Shown here: piece by piece, positions 1-6,698 of the stretch
Numbering within the stretch: position 1 is the stretch's first letter
How the letters are laid out: every line of letters begins with the position of its first letter
Source: an uncultured Clostridia bacterium
GTDB taxonomy: Bacteria > Bacillota > Clostridia > Lachnospirales > Anaerotignaceae
DNA length: 10,644 nucleotides
Assembly: GCA_910583755.1 (NCBI GenBank)
Contig: CAJTZO010000054.1
Location: 1-10,644, forward strand
Reading direction: 5' to 3'
The notes under the pieces: generated by a model
The model's database searches: none
What the model was told of the DNA's origin: nothing
What the model saw: only the letters and a program-made list of their open reading frames with translations
Translations under genes and position numbers: made by a program

Positions 1-52
1 TCGCGACCCCCTGCTTGCAAGGCAGGTGCTCTCCCAACTGAGCTAAACCCCC
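1..52 (-). tRNA. tRNA-Ala(UGC), 3' part cut by window edge
   Basis: The minus strand reads an acceptor 5' arm GGGGGTT, then TA, a D-arm GCTC...GAGC with loop AGTTGGGA, and an anticodon arm CCTGC-CTTGCAA-GCAGG. The anticodon is TGC, which decodes alanine GCA-type codons. The variable loop and the first bases of the T-arm follow, and the window ends there, so the T-loop, the 3' acceptor strand and any encoded CCA cannot be seen. The 5' end is set by the seven-base acceptor strand starting at position 52. A strong dedicated promoter lies just upstream. Confidence 0.95.
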
Positions 53-86
53 GTTCGGTTCTTTGCTTTTCAAACACTGCTTGAAT

Positions 87-115
87 ATACTACCATAGCC
101 ATTTTACTTTGTCAA
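87..115 (-). promoter_or_regulatory. Promoter of the tRNA-Ala gene
   Basis: On the minus strand a perfect -35 TTGACA (positions 115-110) is followed after exactly 17 bp by TAGTAT (92-87). Transcription would start near position 80, about 28 nt before the mature tRNA 5' end. The -35 box lies only 16 bp beyond the cvpA-family stop codon. Confidence 0.8.
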
Positions 116-131
116 CACTTTTTTTATTTTT

Positions 132-845
132 TTAAGCAAATATTTTTAAAACCATTAACAACAACAAATTATTATGATATAAAAAGGCTGCAAGATGGCT
201 TTTTTCTAGTAAAAGAAAAAACTGCTGAAATATTTCATGATAGTAAAAAAACGTCATCACAATGCCAACAAACCAAACAACAAAAATTCCTTTTGCGCCA
301 CCAATCGCAAGACCACACATTCTATTTACGGTACTAATGATAGGTATTTCCGCAACAATATTCAATGCTTTTAAAAATAATTTCATTATAATGTATAATG
401 CAACAGTAACTACCACCACACTAATGACATTTAAACAAATATTTGCAATATAGCTTGCAATATAATCTTGTAGTTGTTCTGTCTCAAACAAAGAATGTAC
501 TACAGAATTATTATTTTCCAGTAAAGCACTCTTTAAAAAATCAGGTATCTGCATTTCATTAATAATATTTGTTTGCGATTGTTCTGCCTTTTCTCCTAAT
601 TCTTCCCATAAACTACTTAAATTTAACCCTTGGTATACACTTTTTTGAAAAAAGTCAAATAAGCCAGTTGCTCTTAACCATTTACTAAAGATAGGGGACA
701 ATATTTTTGCTCCAAAAAAGGAAACTACGACTGGCAAAAAACCAAGACAAGCATAAACAAAGCCTTTTCTATAACCTTGTATTGCTGGAACAACAACAAT
801 AAGTAAGACAATGAAATCTAATCCCCATGTAAAATATGGATTCAA
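132..845 (-). CDS. CvpA-family integral membrane protein
   Basis: This is a small, mostly hydrophobic protein of about 237 residues. Membrane segments lie near the N-terminus (around residues 7-25 and 30-48), and a second cluster fills the C-terminal half (around 135-160, 175-195 and 195-215). A polar stretch with the QSQTNIINE segment separates them. The N-terminal GLDFIVLLIVV...GYRKGFVYACLGF pattern is typical of the CvpA (colicin V production) family, whose exact role is unclear. An ATG at 852-854 would sit directly against AAGGAG (855-860) with no spacing. The in-frame TTG at 843-845 has the ideal 9-nt spacing and is the preferred start. It lies 84-93 nt downstream of the DUF5711 gene and is probably co-transcribed with it. 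No terminator is visible before the tRNA promoter. Confidence 0.82.
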   Translation of the reverse strand: MNPYFTWGLDFIVLLIVVVPAIQGYRKGFVYACLGFLPVVVSFFGAKILSPIFSKWLRATGLFDFFQKSVYQGLNLSSLWEELGEKAEQSQTNIINEMQIPDFLKSALLENNNSVVHSLFETEQLQDYIASYIANICLNVISVVVVTVALYIIMKLFLKALNIVAEIPIISTVNRMCGLAIGGAKGIFVVWFVGIVMTFFYYHEIFQQFFLLLEKSHLAAFLYHNNLLLLMVLKIFA

Positions 846-878
846 AATTATCATCTCCTTTTTTTAACTTTTGAAACT

Positions 879-913
879 TGGAGGAACTTTCCACAAGTGG
901 AAAAATTCCTCCA
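879..913 (-). other. Intercistronic hairpin between the DUF5711 gene and cvpA
   Basis: Two nested perfect inverted repeats form one long hairpin. The outer stem is 8 bp (879-886 with 906-913), there is a small asymmetric internal loop, and the inner stem is 7 bp (888-894 with 897-903) closed by a 2-nt loop. No T-tract follows directly on either strand, so it is not a simple terminator. In the minus-strand transcript it lies about 20 nt upstream of the cvpA Shine-Dalgarno site. It could stabilise the upstream mRNA or modulate polarity. That role is inference. Confidence 0.55.
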
Positions 914-938
914 GAACTTCTGACTTTTATCATAACTT

Positions 939-2591
939 TTATTGTGTTTTTTTATTTTCTTCTTGCTTTGTATCTTTTTCTGTTTCTTTGTTGTTATCCT
1001 GTTTATTATTTTTATTTGTTTCTTTTTTCTCGTCCTGTTTACTATCCTCATTTGTTTCCGTTTTCTTTTTGTCTTCTTCTGTTTCTTTCTTTTTTTCTAC
1101 TTCATTTTCCTGCTTTTGCTTATCTTTGTTATTTTCTGTGTCTTCGTTACTTTCTGTATTTTTATCTTGTTCCTTTTGTTTTTCTTCCTTTTCTTTGCTT
1201 TCCTCATTTTGTTCGTCACTATTCTGTTGGTTTTCGCTGTTTTGGTCATCTTTTGTTTCTTCCCCAGTGTTTTCCTGTGTTTCGTCTTCTTCCGTATTTT
1301 CATCTTCTTTTTGTTTTCGGATGACTTTTTCCGTATTTTGTTTATTTTCTTTTTCTTCTTTTACCGTTGTATCTTGGCTTACAGTATCCATGTTTAAGAT
1401 AACTGCATTATTATTGGTAACAAACAACACATTATTAACATTTTCCATCAACAAAACATCTGTCATATCTTTGGTAGCTGTGTATTCCCAAAAAGGTCTA
1501 CCACCTATTTTTAACCCATAATAAGTTTTATTACAACCTATTACAGTACCAGTATTGTTACAATTTAAGTATGTTATACCATCTTTTGCCTGAAAATTGA
1601 TAATTTCTTTTCCATCACTATTTATCCAGCTTACATTTCCTTCTTTTCTACTGTTTTGTCCAGAAATTGCTCCACCATAAGCCACCACAATATATTTCTT
1701 TTTTTCAACACCTATGTAATCAATATGGTTTGTCAATTCTATCGTCCATCTTTCTTTGCCATCACTTCCAATACCATATAATGCCTTGTCCGATGCTGCA
1801 ATCAGATTCCCATTATCCAAATAAAATACCTTTGGTATCAGTTCGTTTTTTCTTATGATTGCAGAAAACATACTTTCTGTAAAATTCTTTCCTTCTGACT
1901 CATTCACAAAGAAAAAATTAACTCGTCCAATCGGTTCTACATCCGTTGTATCTAAATAACTAATCGCAAATACTCTATTATCATCTGAAATATCCAAAGA
2001 AAACGGATAAACTCCCTTTTCACCTTCCTGTCGTCCAGTTAATTGTACTCCTTCATTATTATAAATCATTACAGTATAGATTTCTTTTTCCTTTGTAATA
2101 ACACCTAAGTATCCATTTCTATTTAATGCAAAATACAAAACGTTTCCGGCACTTTGTACACTATATAAAGGCCCTTCTTCACTATAAACTTTCACCACTT
2201 TACCAGATAAATCGCCAACTGCCCAATAATGTCCTTCTTCAATTAAGGTTGGTGCAGTCATGGTAAAAGTGTCGTTCCATTTTTGGTCACCCATAGCATT
2301 CATATATTTTACACCATCTTTTGTACACATCAAAAACTTTTTCCCTTTGGTAGAAAATAACGTTCCTCCAGAAGATAAATCAATCCTATTTTTATCTGTT
2401 CCTTCTTCAGCTGCTCCTATTTGTTCTTTTTTCCTTTCCTGTAGAGAAGAAAGAATGGTGTTAATTTTTCCTTCTCCATAAAAAGTATCTACATAATATA
2501 ATCCACAACTTCCGCCAACAATCAAAGCAAATAAAAATAACATGATAAGATATTTTTTATTTCCATCTTTTCTTTTTCCTGTCTCATCCAA
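939..2591 (-). CDS. DUF5711 family membrane-anchored protein with long charged C-terminal tail
   Basis: The protein has 550 residues. A short basic N-terminus (MDETGKRKDGNKK) is followed by one transmembrane anchor at about residues 14-33, so the rest is predicted to lie outside the membrane. Residues about 65-400 contain repeated short beta-rich blocks of the kind LFSTKGKKFLMCTKDGVKYMN and GNLIAASDKALYGIGSDGKERW, resembling a beta-propeller (PQQ/WD40-like), which fits DUF5711. Residues 403-550 are a low-complexity tail made almost only of E, K, N, D, Q and T. The start codon is TTG, supported by AGGAG at 2600-2604 with 8-nt spacing. No catalytic motif is visible and the function is unknown. 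Its pairing with a CvpA-family gene suggests a shared envelope role, which is inference. Confidence 0.85.
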   Translation of the reverse strand: MDETGKRKDGNKKYLIMLFLFALIVGGSCGLYYVDTFYGEGKINTILSSLQERKKEQIGAAEEGTDKNRIDLSSGGTLFSTKGKKFLMCTKDGVKYMNAMGDQKWNDTFTMTAPTLIEEGHYWAVGDLSGKVVKVYSEEGPLYSVQSAGNVLYFALNRNGYLGVITKEKEIYTVMIYNNEGVQLTGRQEGEKGVYPFSLDISDDNRVFAISYLDTTDVEPIGRVNFFFVNESEGKNFTESMFSAIIRKNELIPKVFYLDNGNLIAASDKALYGIGSDGKERWTIELTNHIDYIGVEKKKYIVVAYGGAISGQNSRKEGNVSWINSDGKEIINFQAKDGITYLNCNNTGTVIGCNKTYYGLKIGGRPFWEYTATKDMTDVLLMENVNNVLFVTNNNAVILNMDTVSQDTTVKEEKENKQNTEKVIRKQKEDENTEEDETQENTGEETKDDQNSENQQNSDEQNEESKEKEEKQKEQDKNTESNEDTENNKDKQKQENEVEKKKETEEDKKKTETNEDSKQDEKKETNKNNKQDNNKETEKDTKQEENKKTQ

Positions 2592-2625
2592 AAATATTAC
2601 TCCTTTATTTTAAAATAATATTTTT

Positions 2626-2631
2626 ATTATA
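2626..2631 (-). promoter_or_regulatory. Probable -10 element of the DUF5711-cvpA operon
   Basis: The minus strand carries a perfect TATAAT about 35 bp upstream of the TTG start. No good -35 hexamer is found at 16-18 bp spacing, so this would be a weak or activator-dependent promoter. The leader would be about 28 nt long and contain the AGGAG site. Confidence 0.4.
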
Positions 2632-2679
2632 CTCCTAAGTAGTAAATTCGTATAGACCAAAATTTCAAAACTTTAAAGC

Positions 2680-2708
2680 AAAAAAAGGAGTGAATCATGT
2701 TCACCCCT
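2680..2708 (-). terminator. Intrinsic terminator (distal copy) of the glgA transcript
   Basis: In the minus-strand transcript an 8-bp stem GGGGTGAA / TTCACTCC with one G-U pair and a 5-nt loop is followed directly by seven T (complement of 2680-2686). This is a standard Rho-independent terminator. The same hairpin sequence also occurs at 2927-2949, nearer glgA, but there the U-tract is missing in the glgA reading direction. The glgA message should therefore run through the intervening element and stop here. Confidence 0.75.
2686..2708. repeat. 23-bp direct repeat, left copy (duplicated terminator hairpin)
   Basis: These 23 bases are identical to 2927-2949. The repeat consists of A, an 8-nt arm, a 5-nt loop, an 8-nt arm and T. 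It abuts the outer CAG of the element at 2709-2926. It is interpreted as a target-site duplication produced when the element inserted into the glgA terminator. Confidence 0.85.
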
Positions 2709-2926
2709 CAGCTTGCCAAAAAACCTTGAGAGCGTTGCTCTCAAACTCTTACTTCTTTCTTGAAAGAAAGAAGCAAAGAACTTTTAGCGGAAACTACGTT
2801 TCCTAAAAAAGATTGATTTTATAAGGAAAAACGCTAGTTTTTCCATAAAAATTTTTTGTCAAACTTTTTTTTAAAAAGTTTGCAGGTGTGGACAGCGTCC
2901 ACAAAAAAAGTTTTTTTGACAGACTG
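2709..2926. mobile_element. 218-bp MITE-like structured element, copy 1 (complete)
   Basis: The element is bounded by imperfect terminal inverted repeats: CAGCTTGCCAAAAAACC at the left end and CAGTCTGTCAAAAAAAC reading inward from the right end (13 of 17 match). A 23-bp direct repeat flanks it. It has no coding capacity. It is packed with hairpins: 2726-2744 (8-bp stem), 2752-2773 (10-bp stem), 2789-2803 (6-bp stem, extendable), 2825-2844 (8-bp stem, loop GCTA), 2860-2882 (10-bp stem, loop TTT) and 2888-2902 (6-bp stem GTGGAC/GTCCAC). A related sequence with the same end starts at 10583. Short length, inverted ends, flanking duplication and no ORF fit a non-autonomous mobile element. No transposase is present in the window. 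Confidence 0.7.
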
Positions 2927-2949
2927 AGGAGTGAATCATGTTCACCCCT
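2927..2949. repeat. 23-bp direct repeat, right copy (duplicated terminator hairpin)
   Basis: This is the second exact copy of the hairpin found at 2686-2708. On the plus strand it is followed by T at 2949-2954, so here it is terminator-like for plus-strand transcription. On the minus strand, the glgA direction, it is preceded by A residues and lacks a U-tract. The T-tract overlaps the glgA stop codon (2953-2955). Confidence 0.85.
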
Positions 2950-2952
2950 TTT

Positions 2953-4395
2953 TTATTTCATTAATTGGTCATAAAGAGCAATATATTTTCCTGCGGAACT
3001 TGCCCAAGAATAATTACAGTCCATAGCATTTCTTACCACATTTGCCCATTCTTCTGCACCTTTATGGTAAACTCTTAATGCCTCACGGAATGCCCATAAC
3101 AAACCATTTCCATCATAACTTTCAAACACAAAACCATTTCCTTGTTTTGTTTGTTCATCATAATGGCTGATGGTATCTGCCAAACCGCCAGTTTTTCTAA
3201 CAATCGGCACAGTACCATAGCGCAAGCTAAACATTTGCCCCAAACCACAAGGCTCAAAGAAAGAAGGCATCATAAATAAATCGCTAGATGCATAAATTCT
3301 TTGTGCTAATGTATCATCAAATAAAATATTTGCACTCATTTTGCCAGGATAGCGTTGTGCCATACTCTTAAAGATATATTCATATCTATTTTCTCCTGTA
3401 CCTAAAAGCACAAATTGAATATCTTCTCTCATCATCTCATCAAACACTTGTGTCAAAATGTCTAATCCTTTTTGGTCTGCTAATCTTGTTATCATACCAA
3501 TCATTGGTACATCTTTTTGCTCCAATCCTAAGTATTGTTGCAAATCTCTTTTGTTTTCTTTTTTCTTTTCAATGGTATTTCTATCAAAGTTTACCACTAA
3601 ACGTTTATCTGTTGCTGGGTCGTTCGCTACATAATCAATTCCATTAATAATACCACTTAAATGTTCATGTCTGCTTCTTAAAACACCATCCATACCATAA
3701 CCATATTGTGGTGTTTGGATTTCTTCTGCATACGTGTTGCTTACTGTACTAATATGGTCTGCGTACATCAAGCCCATTTTCATATAGCTGACATTGCCAT
3801 AAAACTCCACATTGCCATTATCAAAGCACCAGCTAGGTACACCTAACAAGTCCATTGTTTCTCTGCCAAAAACACCCTGATACTGTAAATTATGTATTGT
3901 ATACAAGGTTTTGATTTTGGAATAAAAAATCATTTTGCTATAAGATTCTTTTAACAACATACAAATAGGACCTGTTTGCCAATCATTGCAATGAATAATA
4001 TCTGGATAAAAATCTAACATAGACAGCATATGCAGCACTGCTTTACAGAAAAATGCAAAACGTTCATTGTCATCCCCATAACCATAAAGTCCTTCTCTGC
4101 CAAAATAAAAATCATTTTCTATAAAGTACACAGGAAATGCACCTGTATTTTTTCTTAAAATTTTCGCTTCCTGTGTTCTCCAGGCAAGGTTTATTGAGAA
4201 AGAACCTAAGTATTCGACATCTTGCAAATGCTCTTCTTTTATCGTTGCATATTTAGGAAGTACCACTCTTACGTCAACGTCTGCTTCTTGTAATGCCTTT
4301 GGTAATGACCCTACAACGTCCCCCAATCCACCGCTTTTTGCATAAGGCGCTGCTTCAGAAGAAACTAGCAATATTTTACGTCTTTCACTTGCCAC
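2953..4395 (-). CDS. glgA: Glycogen (starch) synthase, ADP-glucose type, GT5 family
   Basis: The enzyme transfers glucose from ADP-glucose to the non-reducing end of an alpha-1,4-glucan chain in the cytoplasm. It has 480 residues from the chosen start, the normal length for bacterial GlgA. The N-terminal Rossmann domain opens with KILLVSSEAAPYAKSGGLGD, with the ADP-glucose-binding K-x-G-G motif at residues 20-23. The C-terminal domain carries SFFEPCGLGQ with the conserved glutamate near residue 381, and KTGGL at about 401-405. Upstream in-frame ATGs exist (to 4473), but the family start and the AAAGG at 4406-4410 favour the GTG at 4393-4395. No glgB, glgC or glgD lies nearby, so it is encoded apart from the usual glycogen cluster here. 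It is divergent from pepF. Its transcript probably ends at 2680, beyond the repeat element. Confidence 0.96.
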   Translation of the reverse strand: MASERRKILLVSSEAAPYAKSGGLGDVVGSLPKALQEADVDVRVVLPKYATIKEEHLQDVEYLGSFSINLAWRTQEAKILRKNTGAFPVYFIENDFYFGREGLYGYGDDNERFAFFCKAVLHMLSMLDFYPDIIHCNDWQTGPICMLLKESYSKMIFYSKIKTLYTIHNLQYQGVFGRETMDLLGVPSWCFDNGNVEFYGNVSYMKMGLMYADHISTVSNTYAEEIQTPQYGYGMDGVLRSRHEHLSGIINGIDYVANDPATDKRLVVNFDRNTIEKKKENKRDLQQYLGLEQKDVPMIGMITRLADQKGLDILTQVFDEMMREDIQFVLLGTGENRYEYIFKSMAQRYPGKMSANILFDDTLAQRIYASSDLFMMPSFFEPCGLGQMFSLRYGTVPIVRKTGGLADTISHYDEQTKQGNGFVFESYDGNGLLWAFREALRVYHKGAEEWANVVRNAMDCNYSWASSAGKYIALYDQLMK

Positions 4396-4540
4396 TCTTA
4401 ACCACCCTTTCATCTGATTTGACACATATGTTTTTCTTATTTTACTACAAAATACCATCTGTCCGCAAGTCATAATATTGACAAAATTACAGAATCTTAT
4501 GATAAAAATTACTTTTTTGGCTTATACTATGCAAAATTAG

Positions 4541-4584
4541 TGATATAATAAGGATTGCAAAACAAGGAAAAGATAGGATATAAT
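4541..4584 (+). promoter_or_regulatory. Promoter region of pepF (two candidate -10 boxes)
   Basis: An extended -10 TGATATAAT lies at 4541-4549. A second promoter candidate has -35 TTGCAA (4555-4560), an 18-bp spacer and -10 TATAAT (4579-4584). The second would start transcription near 4591, giving a leader of about 35 nt with the AAAGGATG ribosome site at 4613-4620. Both lie in the 230-bp gap between divergent glgA and pepF. The rest of that gap shows no other clear element, and the glgA promoter could not be assigned with confidence. Confidence 0.6.
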
Positions 4585-4625
4585 ACAATATGTTAGCATT
4601 ATTTTGTATAAGAAAGGATGATTTT

Positions 4626-6413
4626 ATGGACAAATTACCTAAAAGAACGGAAATTGATGTAAAATATGCGTGGCATTTAGAAGATATTTATAGCAATCTT
4701 GAAAAATGGGAACAAGATTTTTGTCTTTCTCAAAAATCCATTGAGAATTTAAACCATTTTTCCGGAAAAATTAGTACATCTGCACAAAATCTTTTAGACT
4801 GCTTAAAGGAAAATAATGAAACAAGTCTTATCGTCGAAAAACTTTATGTTTATGCTTCTATGCGTTTTCATGAAGATAGCACTAATGCAACTTATCAAAA
4901 ACTTTCTTCCAGAGCAGAAACTCTTTTGATTCAATATTCTGCGGCTGCTTCTTTTATCATTCCAGAAATTCTTGCTATTCCAGAACAAACTTTGTTAGAA
5001 TTTCGTAAACAAGAAGATTTTTCCGTTTATACCCATTTTTTAGATAACATTTTGCGTCAAAAAGAACATACCTTATCTGTAGAACAAGAATCCCTTCTTG
5101 CACAAGTGGGGGAATTAGGCGGTGCACCACAAAATATTTTTACCATGCTCAATGATGCAGATATAAAATTTTCTTCTATTAAAAATGAAAAAGGGGAGGA
5201 AGTAGAATTAACCAAAGGACGTTATACTTCTTTTTTAGAAAACAAAGACCGTCGTGTGCGGAAAGATGCCTTTACTTCTTTATATGCTAGTTATTTCAAG
5301 CAAAAAAATACGATTGCTGCAACTTATAGTGCGAGTGTCAAAAGTGATGTTTTTTTTGCAAAAGCAAGAAACTATCCTTCCGCGCTTGCCGCTGCTTTAG
5401 AAGATGATAACATACCATTGTCCGTTTATGATAATCTGATTGAAACCGTACACAAATTTTTACCACTTTTACATCGTTATGTTGCCTTAAGAAAAAAATT
5501 ATTGCATCTTGATGAAATTCATATGTATGATTTATATGTTCCTATTGTCACAGAAGCAGATAAAAAAATAAGTTATGAGGAGGCAAAACAAACTGTTTCT
5601 CAAGCATTAAACATTTTAGGTGAAGATTATACAAAAGCATTACAAAAAGGGTTAAACAGTGGTTGGATAGATGTTTATGAAAATGAAGGAAAACGAAGTG
5701 GTGCCTATTCTTGGGGGATTTATGGGGTACATCCTTATGTTCTTTTAAACCATAATGATAATATCAATAGTATGTTTACCCTTGCGCATGAAATGGGACA
5801 TGCTTTACACAGTTATTTTTCTTGGGAAAAGCAACCTTATCTTTATAGCGGACATAAAATTTTTGTAGCAGAAGTTGCATCTACCTGCAATGAAGCATTG
5901 CTTATGCATTATCTTTTAGAGCATACAGAAGATATTCCAACTAAAAAATATCTTATCAATTATTTTATGGAGCAATTCCGAGGAACGCTGTTCCGTCAAA
6001 CCATGTTTGCAGAGTTTGAAAAAATCACACATGATATGGCAGAAAAAGGGGAACCACTTACCTACGAAAATATGAGCCAAATTTATTATGATTTAAACAA
6101 ACAATACTTTGGAGATGATATTGTCATTGATGAAGACATTGCCATCGAGTGGGCAAGAATTCCACATTTTTATAACGCTTTTTATGTTTATCAATATGCA
6201 ACTGGTTATAGTGCAGCCATTGCTCTTTCTCAAAAAATCACAAACGAGGGACAGCCTGCCATTGACCGTTATTTGAATTTTCTTTCCAAAGGCAATTCCG
6301 AATATTCCATTGACTTGCTCAAAGGTGCTGGGGTGGATATGACAACCACTGCACCGATTGAAAATGCAATGTCTGTTTTTGAAAACCTGTTAGACCAGTT
6401 GGAAAACCTGTAA
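4626..6413 (+). CDS. pepF: Oligoendopeptidase F (M3B zinc metallopeptidase)
   Basis: This is a cytoplasmic zinc endopeptidase that cleaves short oligopeptides. The 595-residue length is typical. The zinc-binding HEMGH motif is at residues 388-392, within FTLAHEMGHALHSYFS. The third ligand is expected to be E416 in FVAEVASTCNEALL, the standard PepF downstream motif. The N-terminal half is helical and polar, and no signal peptide is seen. The start ATG at 4626 is chosen because AAAGGATG precedes it by 5 nt and the protein then begins MDKLPKRTEIDVKYAW, as usual for the family. An upstream in-frame ATG at 4590 lacks a ribosome site. The gene is a single cistron with its own promoter and terminator. 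The peptides it serves (nutrient, signal or misfolded) cannot be told from context. Confidence 0.97.
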   Translation: MDKLPKRTEIDVKYAWHLEDIYSNLEKWEQDFCLSQKSIENLNHFSGKISTSAQNLLDCLKENNETSLIVEKLYVYASMRFHEDSTNATYQKLSSRAETLLIQYSAAASFIIPEILAIPEQTLLEFRKQEDFSVYTHFLDNILRQKEHTLSVEQESLLAQVGELGGAPQNIFTMLNDADIKFSSIKNEKGEEVELTKGRYTSFLENKDRRVRKDAFTSLYASYFKQKNTIAATYSASVKSDVFFAKARNYPSALAAALEDDNIPLSVYDNLIETVHKFLPLLHRYVALRKKLLHLDEIHMYDLYVPIVTEADKKISYEEAKQTVSQALNILGEDYTKALQKGLNSGWIDVYENEGKRSGAYSWGIYGVHPYVLLNHNDNINSMFTLAHEMGHALHSYFSWEKQPYLYSGHKIFVAEVASTCNEALLMHYLLEHTEDIPTKKYLINYFMEQFRGTLFRQTMFAEFEKITHDMAEKGEPLTYENMSQIYYDLNKQYFGDDIVIDEDIAIEWARIPHFYNAFYVYQYATGYSAAIALSQKITNEGQPAIDRYLNFLSKGNSEYSIDLLKGAGVDMTTTAPIENAMSVFENLLDQLENL

Positions 6414-6419
6414 ATCTCT

Positions 6420-6494
6420 GACAGCTTTCTTTTCTCTTGGAAAAAAAAAGAAAAAACAAGGGAAAGGGAAGCTGTTGCTTTATTTGTTTTTATC
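6420..6494 (+). terminator. Long intrinsic terminator of pepF
   Basis: A 20-bp stem pairs 6420-6439 with 6457-6476 around a 17-nt A-rich loop. Every position pairs if G-U is allowed, with four G-U pairs. It is followed by the T-rich run GCTTTATTTGTTTTTATC. The G-U pairs become mismatches on the opposite strand and no T-tract follows there, so it works in the pepF direction only. Confidence 0.8.
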
Positions 6495-6587
6495 ATAACT
6501 CTTTTAAAGTCTCAAAAAGTCTCAAGTTTTATTTTTTTTCATTTTTTTCTTTTATTTATTTTCTTTTTTCTTATCTCTTATCTCTGT

Positions 6588-6696
6588 GTTACATTTTGTT
6601 ACATCAACGTTACATCAGCGTTACCTGCTGTTACATCAACGTTACACTAACGTTATATCAGTGTTATATCAGCGTTACATTAGTGTTACCTGTAAC
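6588..6696. repeat. Helically phased array of ten GTTAC/GTTAT motifs
   Basis: GTTAY begins at 6588, 6598, 6609, 6620, 6630, 6641, 6652, 6663, 6674 and 6685, a period of 10-11 bp. The usual unit is GTTACATCARC. The array closes with an inverted GTAAC at 6692-6696, forming TGTTAC-CT-GTAACA. It lies between the convergent ends of pepF and the third permease gene, starting 2 bp beyond the permease stop. A pyrimidine-rich stretch (about 6525-6585) borders it. The apparent plus-strand reading frame across it is not a gene. Confidence 0.75.
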
Positions 6697-6698
6697 AT

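Noticed and set aside
871..1521. Long plus-strand open frames opposite the DUF5711 tail, rich in S, F and L
   Set aside because: They are mirror images of the purine-rich charged tail on the minus strand. Several frames are open at once, there is no credible ribosome site, and the composition is low-complexity.
2592..2952. Small protein gene or transposase remnant in the element
   Set aside because: No open frame of useful length exists in the element on either strand. It is filled by hairpins and homopolymer runs.
4396..4473. N-terminal extension of GlgA from an upstream ATG
   Set aside because: The extra 26 residues do not resemble the family, and the ATGs lack a ribosome site. The GTG at 4393-4395 fits both the ribosome site and the normal GlgA start.
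6508..6525. Two adjacent AAGTCTCAA repeats after the pepF terminator
   Set aside because: Only two short copies in AT-rich non-coding DNA with no symmetry or promoter relation. Not enough to call a site.
6588..6696. CRISPR array
   Set aside because: The repeat unit is only about 11 bp with no unique spacers of 30 bp or more, and no cas gene is present.
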